Of a DNA stretch of 64,000 nt, positions 30,063 to 39,353 are shown piece after piece. Within the stretch, counting starts at the first letter, position 1, and every line of letters starts with the position of its first letter. The stretch is from NCBI GenBank assembly GCA_963763135.1, contig CAVXNJ010000003.1:310001-374000 (forward strand). The letters run 5' to 3'. The notes beneath the pieces were generated by a model. It was not told the origin of the DNA, searched no databases, and was given only the letters and a program-made list of their open reading frames with translations. Made by a program: the position numbers and the translations under genes. The DNA comes from JANMZO01 sp963763135 (GTDB lineage: Bacteria > Actinomycetota > Acidimicrobiia > Acidimicrobiales > JANYDT01).

Positions 30063-30318
30063 GGGATTTCCTACCTCGAATTAGTGAGCAGGAAAGACTA
30101 GCACTCGCGTGGGTGACGTTGGCGCGGATCCCGCTGGTGACGTCTGGCGCAGGGTTTGCCAGGCGTTGGTGGAGTTCCAAGCGTAGTCGCTATCGAACGA
30201 GTGCTGTTGGTTGGTCGCTCCGTCCAGGTGGGTCGGATGCGTCACGGAATCGGGCTCCCCGGCCAGTAGCATTGCTTCTTCGGCTGAGTCGCGGCCGTTT
30301 ACCCTCCCCAAAGTTCGC

Positions 30319-32103
30319 ATGGACATTTCAACTATTCGAAACCTGTCAATCATCGCCCACATCGACCACGGAAAGTCGACGCTGAGCGATCGCATTCTGG
30401 AGTTGACGGGCGCGGTGGATGCCCGGGAGATGCGGGCCCAGTATCTCGACTCGATGGACATCGAGCGTGAACGTGGCATCACCATCAAGGCCCAGAACGT
30501 CCGGGTGACGTGGAAAGGCCACACGATTCACCTCATCGACACCCCGGGTCACGTCGACTTCGGCTACGAGGTCTCACGCAGCCTGGCCGCCTGTGAAGGT
30601 GTCGTCCTTGTGGTCGACGCCGCGCAGGGTATCGAAGCCCAGACGCTCGCCAACTGCTACCTCGCCATTGAAAACGATCTCGAGATCGTGGCGTGTCTGA
30701 ACAAGATCGATCTTCCCGCAGCAGATCCCGATCGGTATGCCGCGGAAATCGAGAAGGTGTTGGGAATTCCGGCCGAATCGATCCTTCGCATTTCCGCCAA
30801 GACGGGCGTCGGCGTCCCGGAGCTGCTTGATGCCGTGTGTGAGCGCATCCCCGCCCCGAAGGGCGATATCAACGCTCCGTTACAGGGTCTGATCTTCGAC
30901 TCGTACTACGACCCGTACCGCGGCGTGGTCTCGGCCGTTCGGGTCATGAACGGTCGTATGCGTACAAACGATCACCTGTATTACATGAACGCCAAGGGTC
31001 GTTACGACGCCGAAGAAGTTGGCGTGCGCACCCCGGCCAATAAGCCGGTCGATGAGTTGGGTCCGGGTGAGGTCGGGTACGTCATCTGTGGCATCAAAGA
31101 CGTCGGCGAAGCGCGTTCCGGGGAGACCATAACGAGCTATCAGAAGCAGGCTTCGGCGCCGTTGGAAGGCTATAAACAGCCGAAACCCATGGTGTTCTGT
31201 GGTTTGTACCCGATCGATGGCGACGACTTCTCGCTGCTTCGCGAGTCGCTCGAGAAGATGAAGCTCAACGACGCGTCGATCACCTACGAGCCCGAGACGT
31301 CGGGCGCTCTTGGGTTCGGCTTCCGGTGCGGTTACCTCGGGTTGCTGCACATGGAGATCGTCCGCGAACGTCTGGAACGCGAATTCAACCTCGCGCTGAT
31401 CGCGACGGCGCCGTCGGTGGAGTACCGGGTGCACACGACCATGGGCGACACGCTGCTCGTCGACAACCCAAGCGACATGCCGATGTCTTCGCAGATCGAC
31501 CGGATCGAGGAGCCCTACTTCCGGGCCAGCATCCTCACGCCGACCGACTACACCGGCACGATCATGGAGCTGTGCCAGGGGCGCCGCGGCGAGATGGTCA
31601 AGATGGATTATTTATCGGCCGAACGCGTGGAAATGCAGTACCTGATCCCGCTCGCCGAGGTCGTCGTCGACTTCTTTGATTCGCTCAAGAGTCGCACGAA
31701 AGGCTACGCATCGCTCGACTACGAGCCTGATTCATACCGTGAATCGGAGCTCGTGAAGCTCGACATTCTTCTGAATGCTGCGCCGGTCGACGCGTTTTCG
31801 GCGATCATCCACCGGTCAAAGGCCGAGGAATACGGCCGAAAGATGTGCGCCAAGCTGAAGGAATTGATCCCGAGGCAGATGTTCGATGTGCCTATCCAGG
31901 CGGCGATCGGTGGACGCATCGTCGCCCGCGAAACCGTGAAGGCGCGTCGTAAAGACGTTCTGGCCAAGTGCTACGGCGGCGACATCAGCCGTAAGCGCAA
32001 GCTCCTCGAGAAACAGAAGGAGGGCAAGAAGAAGATGAAGTCCATCGGACGCGTCGAGGTTCCGCAGGAAGCCTTCATTTCTGCCCTCCGGCTTGAAGAC
32101 TGA
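30319..32103 (+). CDS. lepA: Elongation factor 4 (LepA), ribosome back-translocase GTPase
   Basis: A 594-residue translational GTPase. The P-loop region reads IAHIDHGKSTLSD (residues 11-23), followed by RERGITIKAQNV, DTPGHVDF and NKIDLP. The LepA-specific C-terminal domain contains FIALRLED-like ending SALRLED and the KKKMKSIGRVEVPQEAF segment. LepA acts on stalled or mis-translocated ribosomes. The ATG at 30319 begins the conserved MDISTIRNLSIIAH; the frame is open about 100 bases further upstream but without conserved residues. Confidence 0.96.
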   Translation: MDISTIRNLSIIAHIDHGKSTLSDRILELTGAVDAREMRAQYLDSMDIERERGITIKAQNVRVTWKGHTIHLIDTPGHVDFGYEVSRSLAACEGVVLVVDAAQGIEAQTLANCYLAIENDLEIVACLNKIDLPAADPDRYAAEIEKVLGIPAESILRISAKTGVGVPELLDAVCERIPAPKGDINAPLQGLIFDSYYDPYRGVVSAVRVMNGRMRTNDHLYYMNAKGRYDAEEVGVRTPANKPVDELGPGEVGYVICGIKDVGEARSGETITSYQKQASAPLEGYKQPKPMVFCGLYPIDGDDFSLLRESLEKMKLNDASITYEPETSGALGFGFRCGYLGLLHMEIVRERLEREFNLALIATAPSVEYRVHTTMGDTLLVDNPSDMPMSSQIDRIEEPYFRASILTPTDYTGTIMELCQGRRGEMVKMDYLSAERVEMQYLIPLAEVVVDFFDSLKSRTKGYASLDYEPDSYRESELVKLDILLNAAPVDAFSAIIHRSKAEEYGRKMCAKLKELIPRQMFDVPIQAAIGGRIVARETVKARRKDVLAKCYGGDISRKRKLLEKQKEGKKKMKSIGRVEVPQEAFISALRLED

Positions 32104-32112
32104 GGTCCGGTC

Positions 32113-32511
32113 ATGGCGTGGATTCCGGATTGGGCCTCCGATGCCCAATACGTCAACTTGATCACCTTCAAGCGTGACGGCACTCCGGTGGCGTCGCCGG
32201 TCTGGTTCGCCGTCGACAAGGGCAAGCTCTACATCTATTCGAATCTCGATGCCGGAAAGATGAAGCGCGTCCGCAACAACGACTCGGTAGAAATCGGCCC
32301 GTGCGACGTTCGCGGGAAATCCACCGGACCAACGATTGTGGCCCGGGCCGTTGAACTCCCGGAGTCGAGCAGTTCGTATGTGCACGGACTGTTGAACAGG
32401 AAATACGGCTGGAAGAAGCGCCTGCTCAACATCGGCGGTGCGATTCCCGAGTTGCTGCACATCCGCAAACGCAAACCCGACGGCTTCATCGAAGTCTCGT
32501 TCTCCGAGTGA
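32113..32511 (+). CDS. PPOX-class (split-barrel) probable F420-dependent oxidoreductase
   Basis: A 132-residue flavin/deazaflavin-binding split-barrel protein. The start AQYVNLITFKRDGTPVASPVWFAVD and the LYIYSNLDAGKMKRVRNN segment match the TIGR03666-type PPOX proteins of Actinomycetota (Rv2061-like), which bind F420. It follows the lepA stop by nine bases and is likely cotranscribed. The substrate is unknown. A strong terminator follows. Confidence 0.85.
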   Translation: MAWIPDWASDAQYVNLITFKRDGTPVASPVWFAVDKGKLYIYSNLDAGKMKRVRNNDSVEIGPCDVRGKSTGPTIVARAVELPESSSSYVHGLLNRKYGWKKRLLNIGGAIPELLHIRKRKPDGFIEVSFSE

Positions 32512-32518
32512 ATCGCTG

Positions 32519-32559
32519 GTCGGGTGCGATCCTGCGCTGCCTTTAGGATCGCACCCGAC
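32519..32559. terminator. Bidirectional terminator hairpin
   Basis: GTCGGGTGCGATCCT and AGGATCGCACCCGAC form a perfect 15-bp stem with an 11-base loop. It separates the PPOX gene from the convergent SPFH-domain gene. Confidence 0.9.
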
Positions 32560-32573
32560 GTTGCTCGACGTTG

Positions 32574-33611
32574 TTACGGAGCGACGGTCGTGGAGGTTTC
32601 GGTCGTGGCGGCGGCCGCGGCCTGTTGGGTGGCGGCTGGAACGGTTGTCGCCGACGGTGTTCCGAGGTTGTTCGACGGGGTCAGGAACACATTGGGGCTC
32701 GCGCCTTGCGGGAGGAAGTAGATCTGGTTGCCGTTCTTGTACACGGCTTCGATCTGGCGGAGTTGGATGAGCCCGGGTGTCAGCGACTCGGCGATCCGGC
32801 GGTTTGCATCGGCCTCACCGGTGGCGGTGATGATTGCGGCGTCGGCCTTGCCCTGGGCTTCGATTCGGGCCTGTTCAGCGGCCTTCTGGGCCACCAGTCG
32901 GGCCGTCTCCGCTTCGGTTTCCTTCTGCTGGCGCTGGATCGCAACCTTCTGGTTCGCAGCCTCGGCGGCGATGGACTGGTTGACCTGCTCCTGGATCGCG
33001 TCGGGGAGGTAGATCTCACGGATGTCGATGGTTTGAACCGTGACGCCTTCTTTGGAGAACTTCTCGTTCAAACGGCTGGACACGACGCCCTGTATCTCGT
33101 CTCTCGAACTGGTGATGGCGTCCTTGGCCTTGTACTGGGCGAACACGTCACGCATGATCGAACGAACTCCGGGACGGACAATGCGCTCCCGCAGGTCCTC
33201 TTCGCTTTTGATGGTCTGGAAGAGTTTGACGGCATCGGCCTTGTTGAGCCGGTAGTTGATGGTCACGTCGACGTTCATCCGGGCCCCCTCCGAGGACGCC
33301 ACTTCGATCGAGTCGTCGCCGGTTCGGTCACCTTCACCGGGGGTTCGCAGCATTGATGTCTGTTGAAGACGGGTTGAGAATTTGGCGACCTTGCCGCCGA
33401 TGGGAGAGATCAGGTGCCACCCCGGGTCGAGCGTGCCCTGCACTTTGCCCCGGACGATCTCGATGCCGATTTCGTTCGCGTCGACGCTGACAAACGCCGA
33501 CCGCAGTACGTTCACGCCGATGATCAGCGCCAGGACGACGACCACCACCGGTATGACACGTTTAGGGTTTGGCGACTTCATGTTGCGCGGGATGTTGATG
33601 GTTGAGTTCAC
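32574..33611 (-). CDS. SPFH/Band 7 (prohibitin-like) membrane protein
   Basis: A 345-residue protein with one N-terminal membrane helix (RVIPVVVVVLALIIGVNVL, about 15-35), an SPFH domain (VDANEIGIEIVRGKV to about 200), and a long coiled coil rich in Gln/Ala/Glu (AIQRQQKETEAETARLVAQ). The tail is Ala/Thr/Pro-rich. Prohibitin-like proteins form ring scaffolds on the membrane and regulate membrane proteases. The GTG at 33611 is chosen for its GAAGGA site eight bases upstream; an ATG codon nine codons in is the alternative. It is divergent from a TetR-like regulator, 88 bp apart. Confidence 0.88.
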   Translation of the reverse strand: MNSTINIPRNMKSPNPKRVIPVVVVVLALIIGVNVLRSAFVSVDANEIGIEIVRGKVQGTLDPGWHLISPIGGKVAKFSTRLQQTSMLRTPGEGDRTGDDSIEVASSEGARMNVDVTINYRLNKADAVKLFQTIKSEEDLRERIVRPGVRSIMRDVFAQYKAKDAITSSRDEIQGVVSSRLNEKFSKEGVTVQTIDIREIYLPDAIQEQVNQSIAAEAANQKVAIQRQQKETEAETARLVAQKAAEQARIEAQGKADAAIITATGEADANRRIAESLTPGLIQLRQIEAVYKNGNQIYFLPQGASPNVFLTPSNNLGTPSATTVPAATQQAAAAATTETSTTVAP

Positions 33612-33698
33612 CGTGGTTCCTTCGGGTTGTAAGAAAAACTTGCAAGAGTTTGCAATAGAAAGTTGCAAATGTCCAGGGGGGTTGTGTCAGGCTGGGGT

Positions 33699-34502
33699 AT
33701 GGCCGCCGGAATTCGGAGATCGAGAGAAGAATTGCGAGCGGTTTTGCTCGATGCGGGGATGTCGTTGTTGTGGAAGCGAGGGCTTGAGGGCGGAGCCGAG
33801 CATGTCACGTTCACGGAGGTATTCGCGCTGGCCGAGCAGGCGTGGGGTTCGTCGATCAATCCAGCGTCGGTCTACAAGCGGATCTGGGCCACGCAATCGG
33901 ACTTTCAACGCGATGTGCTCCTGGCCGCCGCGGCGAGTTACCCCGACGGGGAAGAAGGTCCGACGCGGACCGCCGCGCTCGAGGTGCTGGAACGCTCCGA
34001 CCTGAGGACCGAGGGGTCACGGGCATCGGCGTTGAGCGAGATTTGCAGGGTGGCCGGTGAGGCGCACATCCGGGCGCTTGAAGCCTCTCGCCCCTGGCAG
34101 ATCTGGGTGGGAATCTGGGCTCTGACCGTTTCCACGCCGTCGACCGAGGACGACGAGGCCATCGGGCCGGCTATACAAAAGGGTCACGAGAAGGCGACAA
34201 AGGCACTTGAGGAGTTCCTTGGCGAGCTCCTTCCGCTGGTCGGCTATCGCATAGCGGACCCGTTCTCGTGCGAACAGCTGGCGCTGTCGATCGGAGCCTT
34301 GGCGGAAGGTCTCGCCTTGCGTGACCGCTTCGCGAGCGAACGGGTGTTGCGGATCGACCGACCATCGGCGCGGGACTCGAGCGCTCCCGTCACGGGCGAG
34401 AACGGAAAAACCGGGGTCACGTCGTGGACGCTGTTCGGTGTCGCCGTCGAGGGACTCGTCAAACAATTTTGTGAGCCTGTCCCGAAAAAGCGCATCAACT
34501 GA
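33699..34502 (+). CDS. TetR-like transcriptional regulator
   Basis: A 267-residue protein. Residues 8-65 look like a TetR DNA-binding region: SREELRAVLLDAGMSLLW, then a helix-turn-helix containing FTEVFALAEQAW and INPASVYKRIWATQSDFQRDVL. The insert between the two helices is longer than usual. The remainder is helical and probably ligand-binding. It is divergent from the SPFH gene, with its start 88 bp away, so it may control that gene; this is inference. A Met-rich upstream extension in frame is unlikely to be translated. Confidence 0.72.
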   Translation: MAAGIRRSREELRAVLLDAGMSLLWKRGLEGGAEHVTFTEVFALAEQAWGSSINPASVYKRIWATQSDFQRDVLLAAAASYPDGEEGPTRTAALEVLERSDLRTEGSRASALSEICRVAGEAHIRALEASRPWQIWVGIWALTVSTPSTEDDEAIGPAIQKGHEKATKALEEFLGELLPLVGYRIADPFSCEQLALSIGALAEGLALRDRFASERVLRIDRPSARDSSAPVTGENGKTGVTSWTLFGVAVEGLVKQFCEPVPKKRIN

Positions 34503-34547
34503 TGGCCCCTCCCAACGCAGCAGTTCTCCCATCACACGTCGGCGCGA

Positions 34548-34553
34548 TACCGT
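34548..34553 (+). promoter_or_regulatory. TANNNT box for rbsK
   Basis: TACCGT ends six bases before the ATG at 34560. Confidence 0.4.
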
Positions 34554-34559
34554 CGTCGG

Positions 34560-35489
34560 ATGGCCGGCACGATCGTCGTCGTAGGGAGCATAAACACCGA
34601 CATAGTCGTCAGGTCGCCGCGTCACCCGGTTCCCGGTGAAACGCTGATCGGCAGCAGCGTCGCCGAGTACCCGGGTGGGAAAGGCGCAAACCAGGCGGTC
34701 GCTGCTGCGCGGGCGGGCGGAGATGTCCGCATGATCGCCCGGGTCGGCGGCGACGAACGCGGTACGGGGCTCCGCGACGGATTGGCGGCTAACGGCGTCG
34801 ATGTCACCCACGTCGGTACCTGCAAACACGATCCCTCGGGGCTTGCGCTCATCACCGTCGACGATGCGGGGGAGAACACGATCATCGTGGTCAGCGGAGC
34901 CAACCACAAGATCCGCACCGTTCACCTCGACGACGCGGTCGCCTCCGGTGTGTTTGAGGGTGCCTCCGTGCTTTTGGCCCAACTTGAGTGTCCTCTCGAC
35001 GTGGTTGTCGACGCGCTGCGGCTCGCCCGTGGCGCTGGGCTCGACACGGTGCTCAACGCCGCTCCAGCGCAGGAACTCGGCGACGAGGTTCTCGGGTTGG
35101 TCGATGTACTGGTCGTCAACGAACATGAGCTCTCGATCGTGACCGGATGTACGGAGGTCGCTGACGCGCTGCGCACCGCGCGAGCGAAAGTCCCGACCGT
35201 GGTCCTCACGCTGGGGGAGCGCGGCTCGCAGTTCGTCGACTCGACGTCGGGCGACACCCCGGTCGCTGTCGGGTCGTTCCCCGTGCAGGCGGTCGACACG
35301 ACGGCGGCGGGAGATGCGTTTTGTGGAGCATTCGCGGTGGGGCTGGCCGATGGGCTTTCACATGTCGAGGCGGTGCGACGCGGCAACGCGGCCGGGGCGC
35401 TCGCTGCGACGAGGCCGGGAGCTCAACCATCGCTCCCGACCGCAGCAGACATTGACGCACTCATCGCCGGTTCGAGGGTGGTCAGCTGA
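34560..35489 (+). CDS. rbsK: Ribokinase (PfkB family sugar/nucleoside kinase)
   Basis: A 309-residue cytoplasmic kinase. The N-terminal signature VVVGSINTDIVV and EYPGGKGANQAVAAAR, and the C-terminal PfkB signature DTTAAGDAFCGAFAVGL (about 245-261, with catalytic Asp in GDAF), identify ribokinase, which makes ribose-5-phosphate from ribose and ATP. The next gene, a sugar/nucleoside ABC permease, starts only four bases after its stop, pointing to uptake and phosphorylation of ribose or a nucleoside. PfkB specificity is not certain from sequence. Confidence 0.88.
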   Translation: MAGTIVVVGSINTDIVVRSPRHPVPGETLIGSSVAEYPGGKGANQAVAAARAGGDVRMIARVGGDERGTGLRDGLAANGVDVTHVGTCKHDPSGLALITVDDAGENTIIVVSGANHKIRTVHLDDAVASGVFEGASVLLAQLECPLDVVVDALRLARGAGLDTVLNAAPAQELGDEVLGLVDVLVVNEHELSIVTGCTEVADALRTARAKVPTVVLTLGERGSQFVDSTSGDTPVAVGSFPVQAVDTTAAGDAFCGAFAVGLADGLSHVEAVRRGNAAGALAATRPGAQPSLPTAADIDALIAGSRVVS

Positions 35490-35492
35490 TCC

Positions 35493-36422
35493 ATGGCCGT
35501 CGTCCGGTCCATCGATGGTGTGCTGTCGGGAAGTATCTCGGCGACTACGCCCATTGTTCTTGCGGCGTTGGGTGGTATGTACACATACTATGCTGGGATA
35601 TTCAACATCGCGATGGAAGGCATGATGTTGAGCGGGGCGTTCGGAGCGGTCGCCGGTTCGTACTTCGGTCACTCGTGGGTGTTCGGAGTGTTGGGCGGAA
35701 TCGGAGCCTCGATGGTTCTTGCGCTGCTGTACATCGGATTCGTGATCGTTCTCGGTACCGACGAGTTCGTCACCGGGATCGCGTTGAATCTTGGGGCGGT
35801 CGGCGCCACAACGTTTCTGTTGCGCAAAATGTTTCATGTCGCCGGTGCGATCTCAAGCTCGCCGGATACCTTCTTCGAGGGTGTGCCGAAGGTGAACCTG
35901 CACGTGCTCGATTCGGTGCCGTTCCTGCGGGCGATTCTCTCCGGGCATACGCTTCTCGATTGGGCGGCGGTCGTCGCTATCGGCGTCTCGGCGTTCGTCG
36001 TATCTCGCACCCGGTACGGACTCCGGCTCCGAGCCGCGGGCTACAACGCTCCGAGCCTCGAGGCATCGGGTGTTTCGACGAAGCGCGTTCGGGTCACCGC
36101 TGTGGTGCTCTGCGGCGTGCTCTGCGGTCTGGCCGGCGCGTTCCTGTCCATCGGTTATCTGCAGGTCTTCGGCGAGAACATGTCGAACGGTCGAGGGTGG
36201 ATCGCTCTGGCCGCGATTGTGCTGGTCCGGGGGCGGCCAAGTGGGGTCGCCCTGATTTGCCTGATGTTCGGCGTGGCCGCGTCGATCGGGCTTCGGGCGC
36301 AGAGCCTCCACGTGCCACCGCAGTTCACCGACATGCTGCCGTACCTCGCGACGCTCGTTGCGCTGTTCGTCTACGCCCAACGCCAACGGCGTGGCCGTAG
36401 ACGACCGCTGGGCGCTGCGTAG
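35493..36422 (+). CDS. ABC transporter permease, nucleoside/simple-sugar (BMP-type) family
   Basis: A 309-residue polytopic protein with about nine hydrophobic segments. AGIFNIAMEGMMLSGAFGAV, GTDEFVTGIALNLGA and RAAGYNAPSLEASGVS are typical of the YufQ/NupQ branch of BPD_transp_2 permeases, which import purine nucleosides or related sugars with a BMP lipoprotein, a double-length ATPase and a second permease. None of those partners is in this window, and the gene downstream is unrelated. It is coupled to ribokinase (four-base gap). The ATPase and binding protein must be elsewhere, or this is a remnant of a larger operon. Confidence 0.85.
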   Translation: MAVVRSIDGVLSGSISATTPIVLAALGGMYTYYAGIFNIAMEGMMLSGAFGAVAGSYFGHSWVFGVLGGIGASMVLALLYIGFVIVLGTDEFVTGIALNLGAVGATTFLLRKMFHVAGAISSSPDTFFEGVPKVNLHVLDSVPFLRAILSGHTLLDWAAVVAIGVSAFVVSRTRYGLRLRAAGYNAPSLEASGVSTKRVRVTAVVLCGVLCGLAGAFLSIGYLQVFGENMSNGRGWIALAAIVLVRGRPSGVALICLMFGVAASIGLRAQSLHVPPQFTDMLPYLATLVALFVYAQRQRRGRRRPLGAA

Positions 36423-36546
36423 ATTCGCCGGTCGAACGCGGACAATTGCCCGGCCGGCGCTGAAGCCTGCCGGGAATTCCTCCCGTGCACGGAAGGAAAC
36501 GACCGATCTGTAAACGGGTGTCCGCGGATCTGCTGAAATCAAGAAT

Positions 36547-37470
36547 GTGAAGCGGATCTGGTTGGCCTTCAAAGCAGTGACGACTCGGGCGAAGGAAGTT
36601 CGCGCTCCGCAGTTGGTGAGTGCGATCGCACTACGGGCGCTTCTGTCGTTTCTTCCGCTGCTGCTCCTCGGCGTCGCCATCATCGGTCTCATCGCCCGGT
36701 CCAAGGCGTCGCTCGGCGATGATCTCGTGGCAAAGATCAAGTTGACCGGGCCGTTCGGCGACACGATCCGCAACGCTGTGCGTGATTCGGTGAAGAGTTC
36801 GAAGTCCGGGGCCGGAATTGTTGCGTTTCTTATCTCGCTGCTCACCCTGTTGCCGGCCGGTCTCGGTGTGGTGGGGGCCGTGTCGACGGCATGCGACGCG
36901 GTGTGGCAGGTCCCGAGTCGTGGCATCGTAGACAAACTGCTCGGTATCCCGTGGTTCCTTGGAACGATCGTGATCATCGCCGGGTCGGGGTTTGCGACAT
37001 CGTTGGTCTCGATCATCCCGATCCCGTTTCTGGCCCCGGTTGCTGCGTTGGCCGGAGCGGCGCTCGCAGGAACCCTTTTATGCATCTGGACCCACAAGTT
37101 GCTCACCAATGCCAAGGTCCCATTGAAGACCCACATCCCCGGCGCCATCATTCTCGGCCTGTTCATGGCGGTGTTCCAGGTGGCGGGAACCGCTCTCATG
37201 CAACGACTTCTCGCCTCGAACGCCAAGCTCTGGGGGGCGTTTGCCGGAGTGTTCGCGTTTATCGCCGTGCTGAACATCGTCGGTCAGGCGATCGTCTACA
37301 GCGCCGTGATCAATGTGCTGCGGTGGGAGAGCAAACACGGGACCACCACGCTCTCCGCACGGGCGCCGGCGCTCCCGATCGACTACTGGTCGGTTGTCGA
37401 GCGGGGCGGACAGCGTCCGAAGCCGGCCAAAAAGAAGCGGCAGTTGCCGCCGTTCCCGAAGCGGGGCTGA
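36547..37470 (+). CDS. YihY/BrkB-family membrane protein
   Basis: A 307-residue inner-membrane protein with about six hydrophobic helices. The pattern is SAIALRALLSFLPLLLLGVAI near the start, a Gly-rich LLPAGLGVVGAVSTACDAVW segment and the PGAIILGLFMAVFQVAGTAL region, as in the YihY/BrkB (UPF0761) family, whose function is unsettled (lipid or solute export has been proposed). The C-terminus is basic (KPAKKKRQLPPFPKRG). The start is a GTG at 36547. Confidence 0.78.
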   Translation: MKRIWLAFKAVTTRAKEVRAPQLVSAIALRALLSFLPLLLLGVAIIGLIARSKASLGDDLVAKIKLTGPFGDTIRNAVRDSVKSSKSGAGIVAFLISLLTLLPAGLGVVGAVSTACDAVWQVPSRGIVDKLLGIPWFLGTIVIIAGSGFATSLVSIIPIPFLAPVAALAGAALAGTLLCIWTHKLLTNAKVPLKTHIPGAIILGLFMAVFQVAGTALMQRLLASNAKLWGAFAGVFAFIAVLNIVGQAIVYSAVINVLRWESKHGTTTLSARAPALPIDYWSVVERGGQRPKPAKKKRQLPPFPKRG

Positions 37471-37624
37471 ACCCCTTCGCTGGGCATGGTCGGCGGGTTC
37501 GCCACCTTGTTGGCCGACACTGCTGAATCAATGAACGTTTTCGGGACCTTCGTCGTAACCACGAAGGTCAACGAGCGACCGCTGGTCGGATCGCTTCCGG
37601 AACCGTTCGAGAGGAACCATCACC

Positions 37625-38488
37625 GTGCCCCACACCTCCCCGCCTCATCCCCGTATCGCCTCATTCGCGTCATTCGCGTCATTCGCGCTCGGAGCTTCCG
37701 TCTTACTCGGTGCTTCCCTGGCGCTGCCCGCACCGGCCCAAGCCGCGACCGCGGCGAAAGTCGGCGGGAAGTGCACCAAGGTCAATGTCAAGAGCGGTGA
37801 TCTCGTCTGCGTGAAGAAGCTCGGCAAGTTGGTCTGGAGCCGGGTCGCTCCGACCACGACAAAGCCGTCCGCATCATCGTCCGGCGCGTCGGGCTCTGCG
37901 GCATCTGTGGCCACGACGACCGTCGCAGCTGCATCCGGCGGGGGGAGCACCGCCCCCGCTCCCGCAGGAATCGAAGGCACCTGGAAGCCCACCGCCAAGT
38001 CGCTCGTTGGATACCGGGTCAAGGAAGTCCTCATCGGCCAGTCGACCGAAGGTGTTGGCCGAACGAGTGCGGTCACTGGGAAGATGGTTATCGCCGGCAC
38101 GAAGGTGACGTCCGTCGAGTTGATCGCCGATCTCACGAAGCTCGAAAGTGATCAGAGCCGTCGAGATGCGCAGGTGCAAAACCGCATTCTCGAAACGGCG
38201 AAATTCCCCACGGCAACACTGAAACTCACCGCTCCAATCGACTTCAGCACCGTGCCCGGCGACAAGGAGGAAGTCACCGCGAAGGCCTCGGCAACGCTGA
38301 CGGTTCACGGTGTCACCAAACAAATCTCGTTCGATCTCGTGGCCCGTCGCAACGGCGCGGCGATTGAAGTGAACGGTGCAATTCCGTTCGTCATGAGCGA
38401 CTACAACATCGCCGACCCGAGCGTCGCCGATGTGGTCACCACGGAGCAAAAGGGTCTCCTCGAATTCCTCGTGGTCTTCGAGCGCTGA
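37625..38488 (+). CDS. Secreted YceI-family protein
   Basis: A 287-residue exported protein. The signal peptide contains SVLLGASLALPAPAQA (to about residue 39). A short Cys-containing segment and a Thr/Ser/Ala linker follow. The YceI lipocalin-like domain runs from about 115 to the end, with VGYRVKEVLIG, ETAKFPTATLKLT, LTVHGVTKQISFDL and PFVMSDYNI. YceI proteins bind isoprenoid-type lipids in a hydrophobic barrel. The GTG start has a GAGAGGA site upstream. The next gene is a close paralogue that starts two bases after the stop. Confidence 0.88.
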   Translation: MPHTSPPHPRIASFASFASFALGASVLLGASLALPAPAQAATAAKVGGKCTKVNVKSGDLVCVKKLGKLVWSRVAPTTTKPSASSSGASGSAASVATTTVAAASGGGSTAPAPAGIEGTWKPTAKSLVGYRVKEVLIGQSTEGVGRTSAVTGKMVIAGTKVTSVELIADLTKLESDQSRRDAQVQNRILETAKFPTATLKLTAPIDFSTVPGDKEEVTAKASATLTVHGVTKQISFDLVARRNGAAIEVNGAIPFVMSDYNIADPSVADVVTTEQKGLLEFLVVFER

Positions 38489-38489
38489 T

Positions 38490-39227
38490 ATGGCCGAGCG
38501 TTCGTCCAAACGAAAGTGGATCTTCCGTGGGGCTGCGGCGGCCGTACTACTGGCGGTGGTTGGCCTGGTCGGTATTCCATATGTGTACGTACATTTCATC
38601 AACAAGCCGGCGCCACGACTCACCTTTGACCAACTTGACGCAGAAGCGGCGAAGTCGTCCGATTCGACGGCTGCGACCACCGATGCCACATCGGGCTCTT
38701 CAGCCGACGATGCGGCAGGCACGTGGACAGTCGCGGAGGGGTCGGAAGTCGGCTACCGGGTGAAGGAGGAGATCAGTGGCCAGGCCACTGAAGGCGTGGG
38801 TCGTACGTCAACGGTCGAGGGGTCGTTGACGGTAGCCGACGGGAAGCTGGCGACGGCTGAATTCAGCGTCGACGTGGCCAGCTTGAAGAGCGACAGTTCG
38901 AGACGCGATTCGCAGTTCACGGGTCGCATTATGAACACCGAGGAATTCCCGGTCGCTTCGTTCGCGTCAAGTTCAACTCCCGAGGTGTCGCTTCCGGGTG
39001 ACGGGACGACGACATCGGCATCGGTCGACGGAGTACTGACGTTGCACGGTGTGGAGAAGACGGTCACGGTAACGGTCCAAATGAGAAAGGTCGACGACAC
39101 GGTGCAGTTGCAGGGATCGATCCCGGTCACGTTCGCCGACTACGGCATCGACAACCCGAGCATCGGCCCGGTGAAGACCGGCGACACGGGTGAGATCGAG
39201 TTTCTCCTAACGATGAAACGGACCTGA
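38490..39227 (+). CDS. Membrane-anchored YceI-family protein
   Basis: A 245-residue protein with an N-terminal membrane anchor (residues 11-30) and no clear signal cleavage site, an Ala/Ser/Asp linker, and a YceI domain from about residue 75. VGYRVKEEISGQATEGVGRTS, NTEEFPVASF and LTLHGVEKTVTVTV align directly with the upstream gene, so the pair is a tandem duplication with different cell placement: one secreted, one anchored. It ends with a conserved NPSIGPVKTGDTGEIEFLL segment. A terminator follows at 39241-39276. Confidence 0.88.
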   Translation: MAERSSKRKWIFRGAAAAVLLAVVGLVGIPYVYVHFINKPAPRLTFDQLDAEAAKSSDSTAATTDATSGSSADDAAGTWTVAEGSEVGYRVKEEISGQATEGVGRTSTVEGSLTVADGKLATAEFSVDVASLKSDSSRRDSQFTGRIMNTEEFPVASFASSSTPEVSLPGDGTTTSASVDGVLTLHGVEKTVTVTVQMRKVDDTVQLQGSIPVTFADYGIDNPSIGPVKTGDTGEIEFLLTMKRT

Positions 39228-39240
39228 CGGCGGTGCGTTC

Positions 39241-39276
39241 ATGGGTCGGAAGTGTCCAGGGGTGCTTCCGACCCAT
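39241..39276 (+). terminator. Hairpin terminator of the YceI pair
   Basis: ATGGGTCGGAAG and CTTCCGACCCAT form a perfect 12-bp stem with a 12-base loop, 14 bp past the stop codon. No T-run follows, so its strength is uncertain. Confidence 0.75.
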
Positions 39277-39353
39277 CCAACGTTTCACCTGGCGGAGGTT
39301 CGCGGAGCGCCGAGTAGCGTCGCCGGGTGTGGGCGGAAGGAGCCGACGAACGG

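Noticed and set aside
35853..37277. A 474-codon antisense frame over the ABC permease and YihY genes
   Set aside because: It runs opposite to two clear membrane-protein genes and shows only Arg/Pro/Ala-rich shadow composition.
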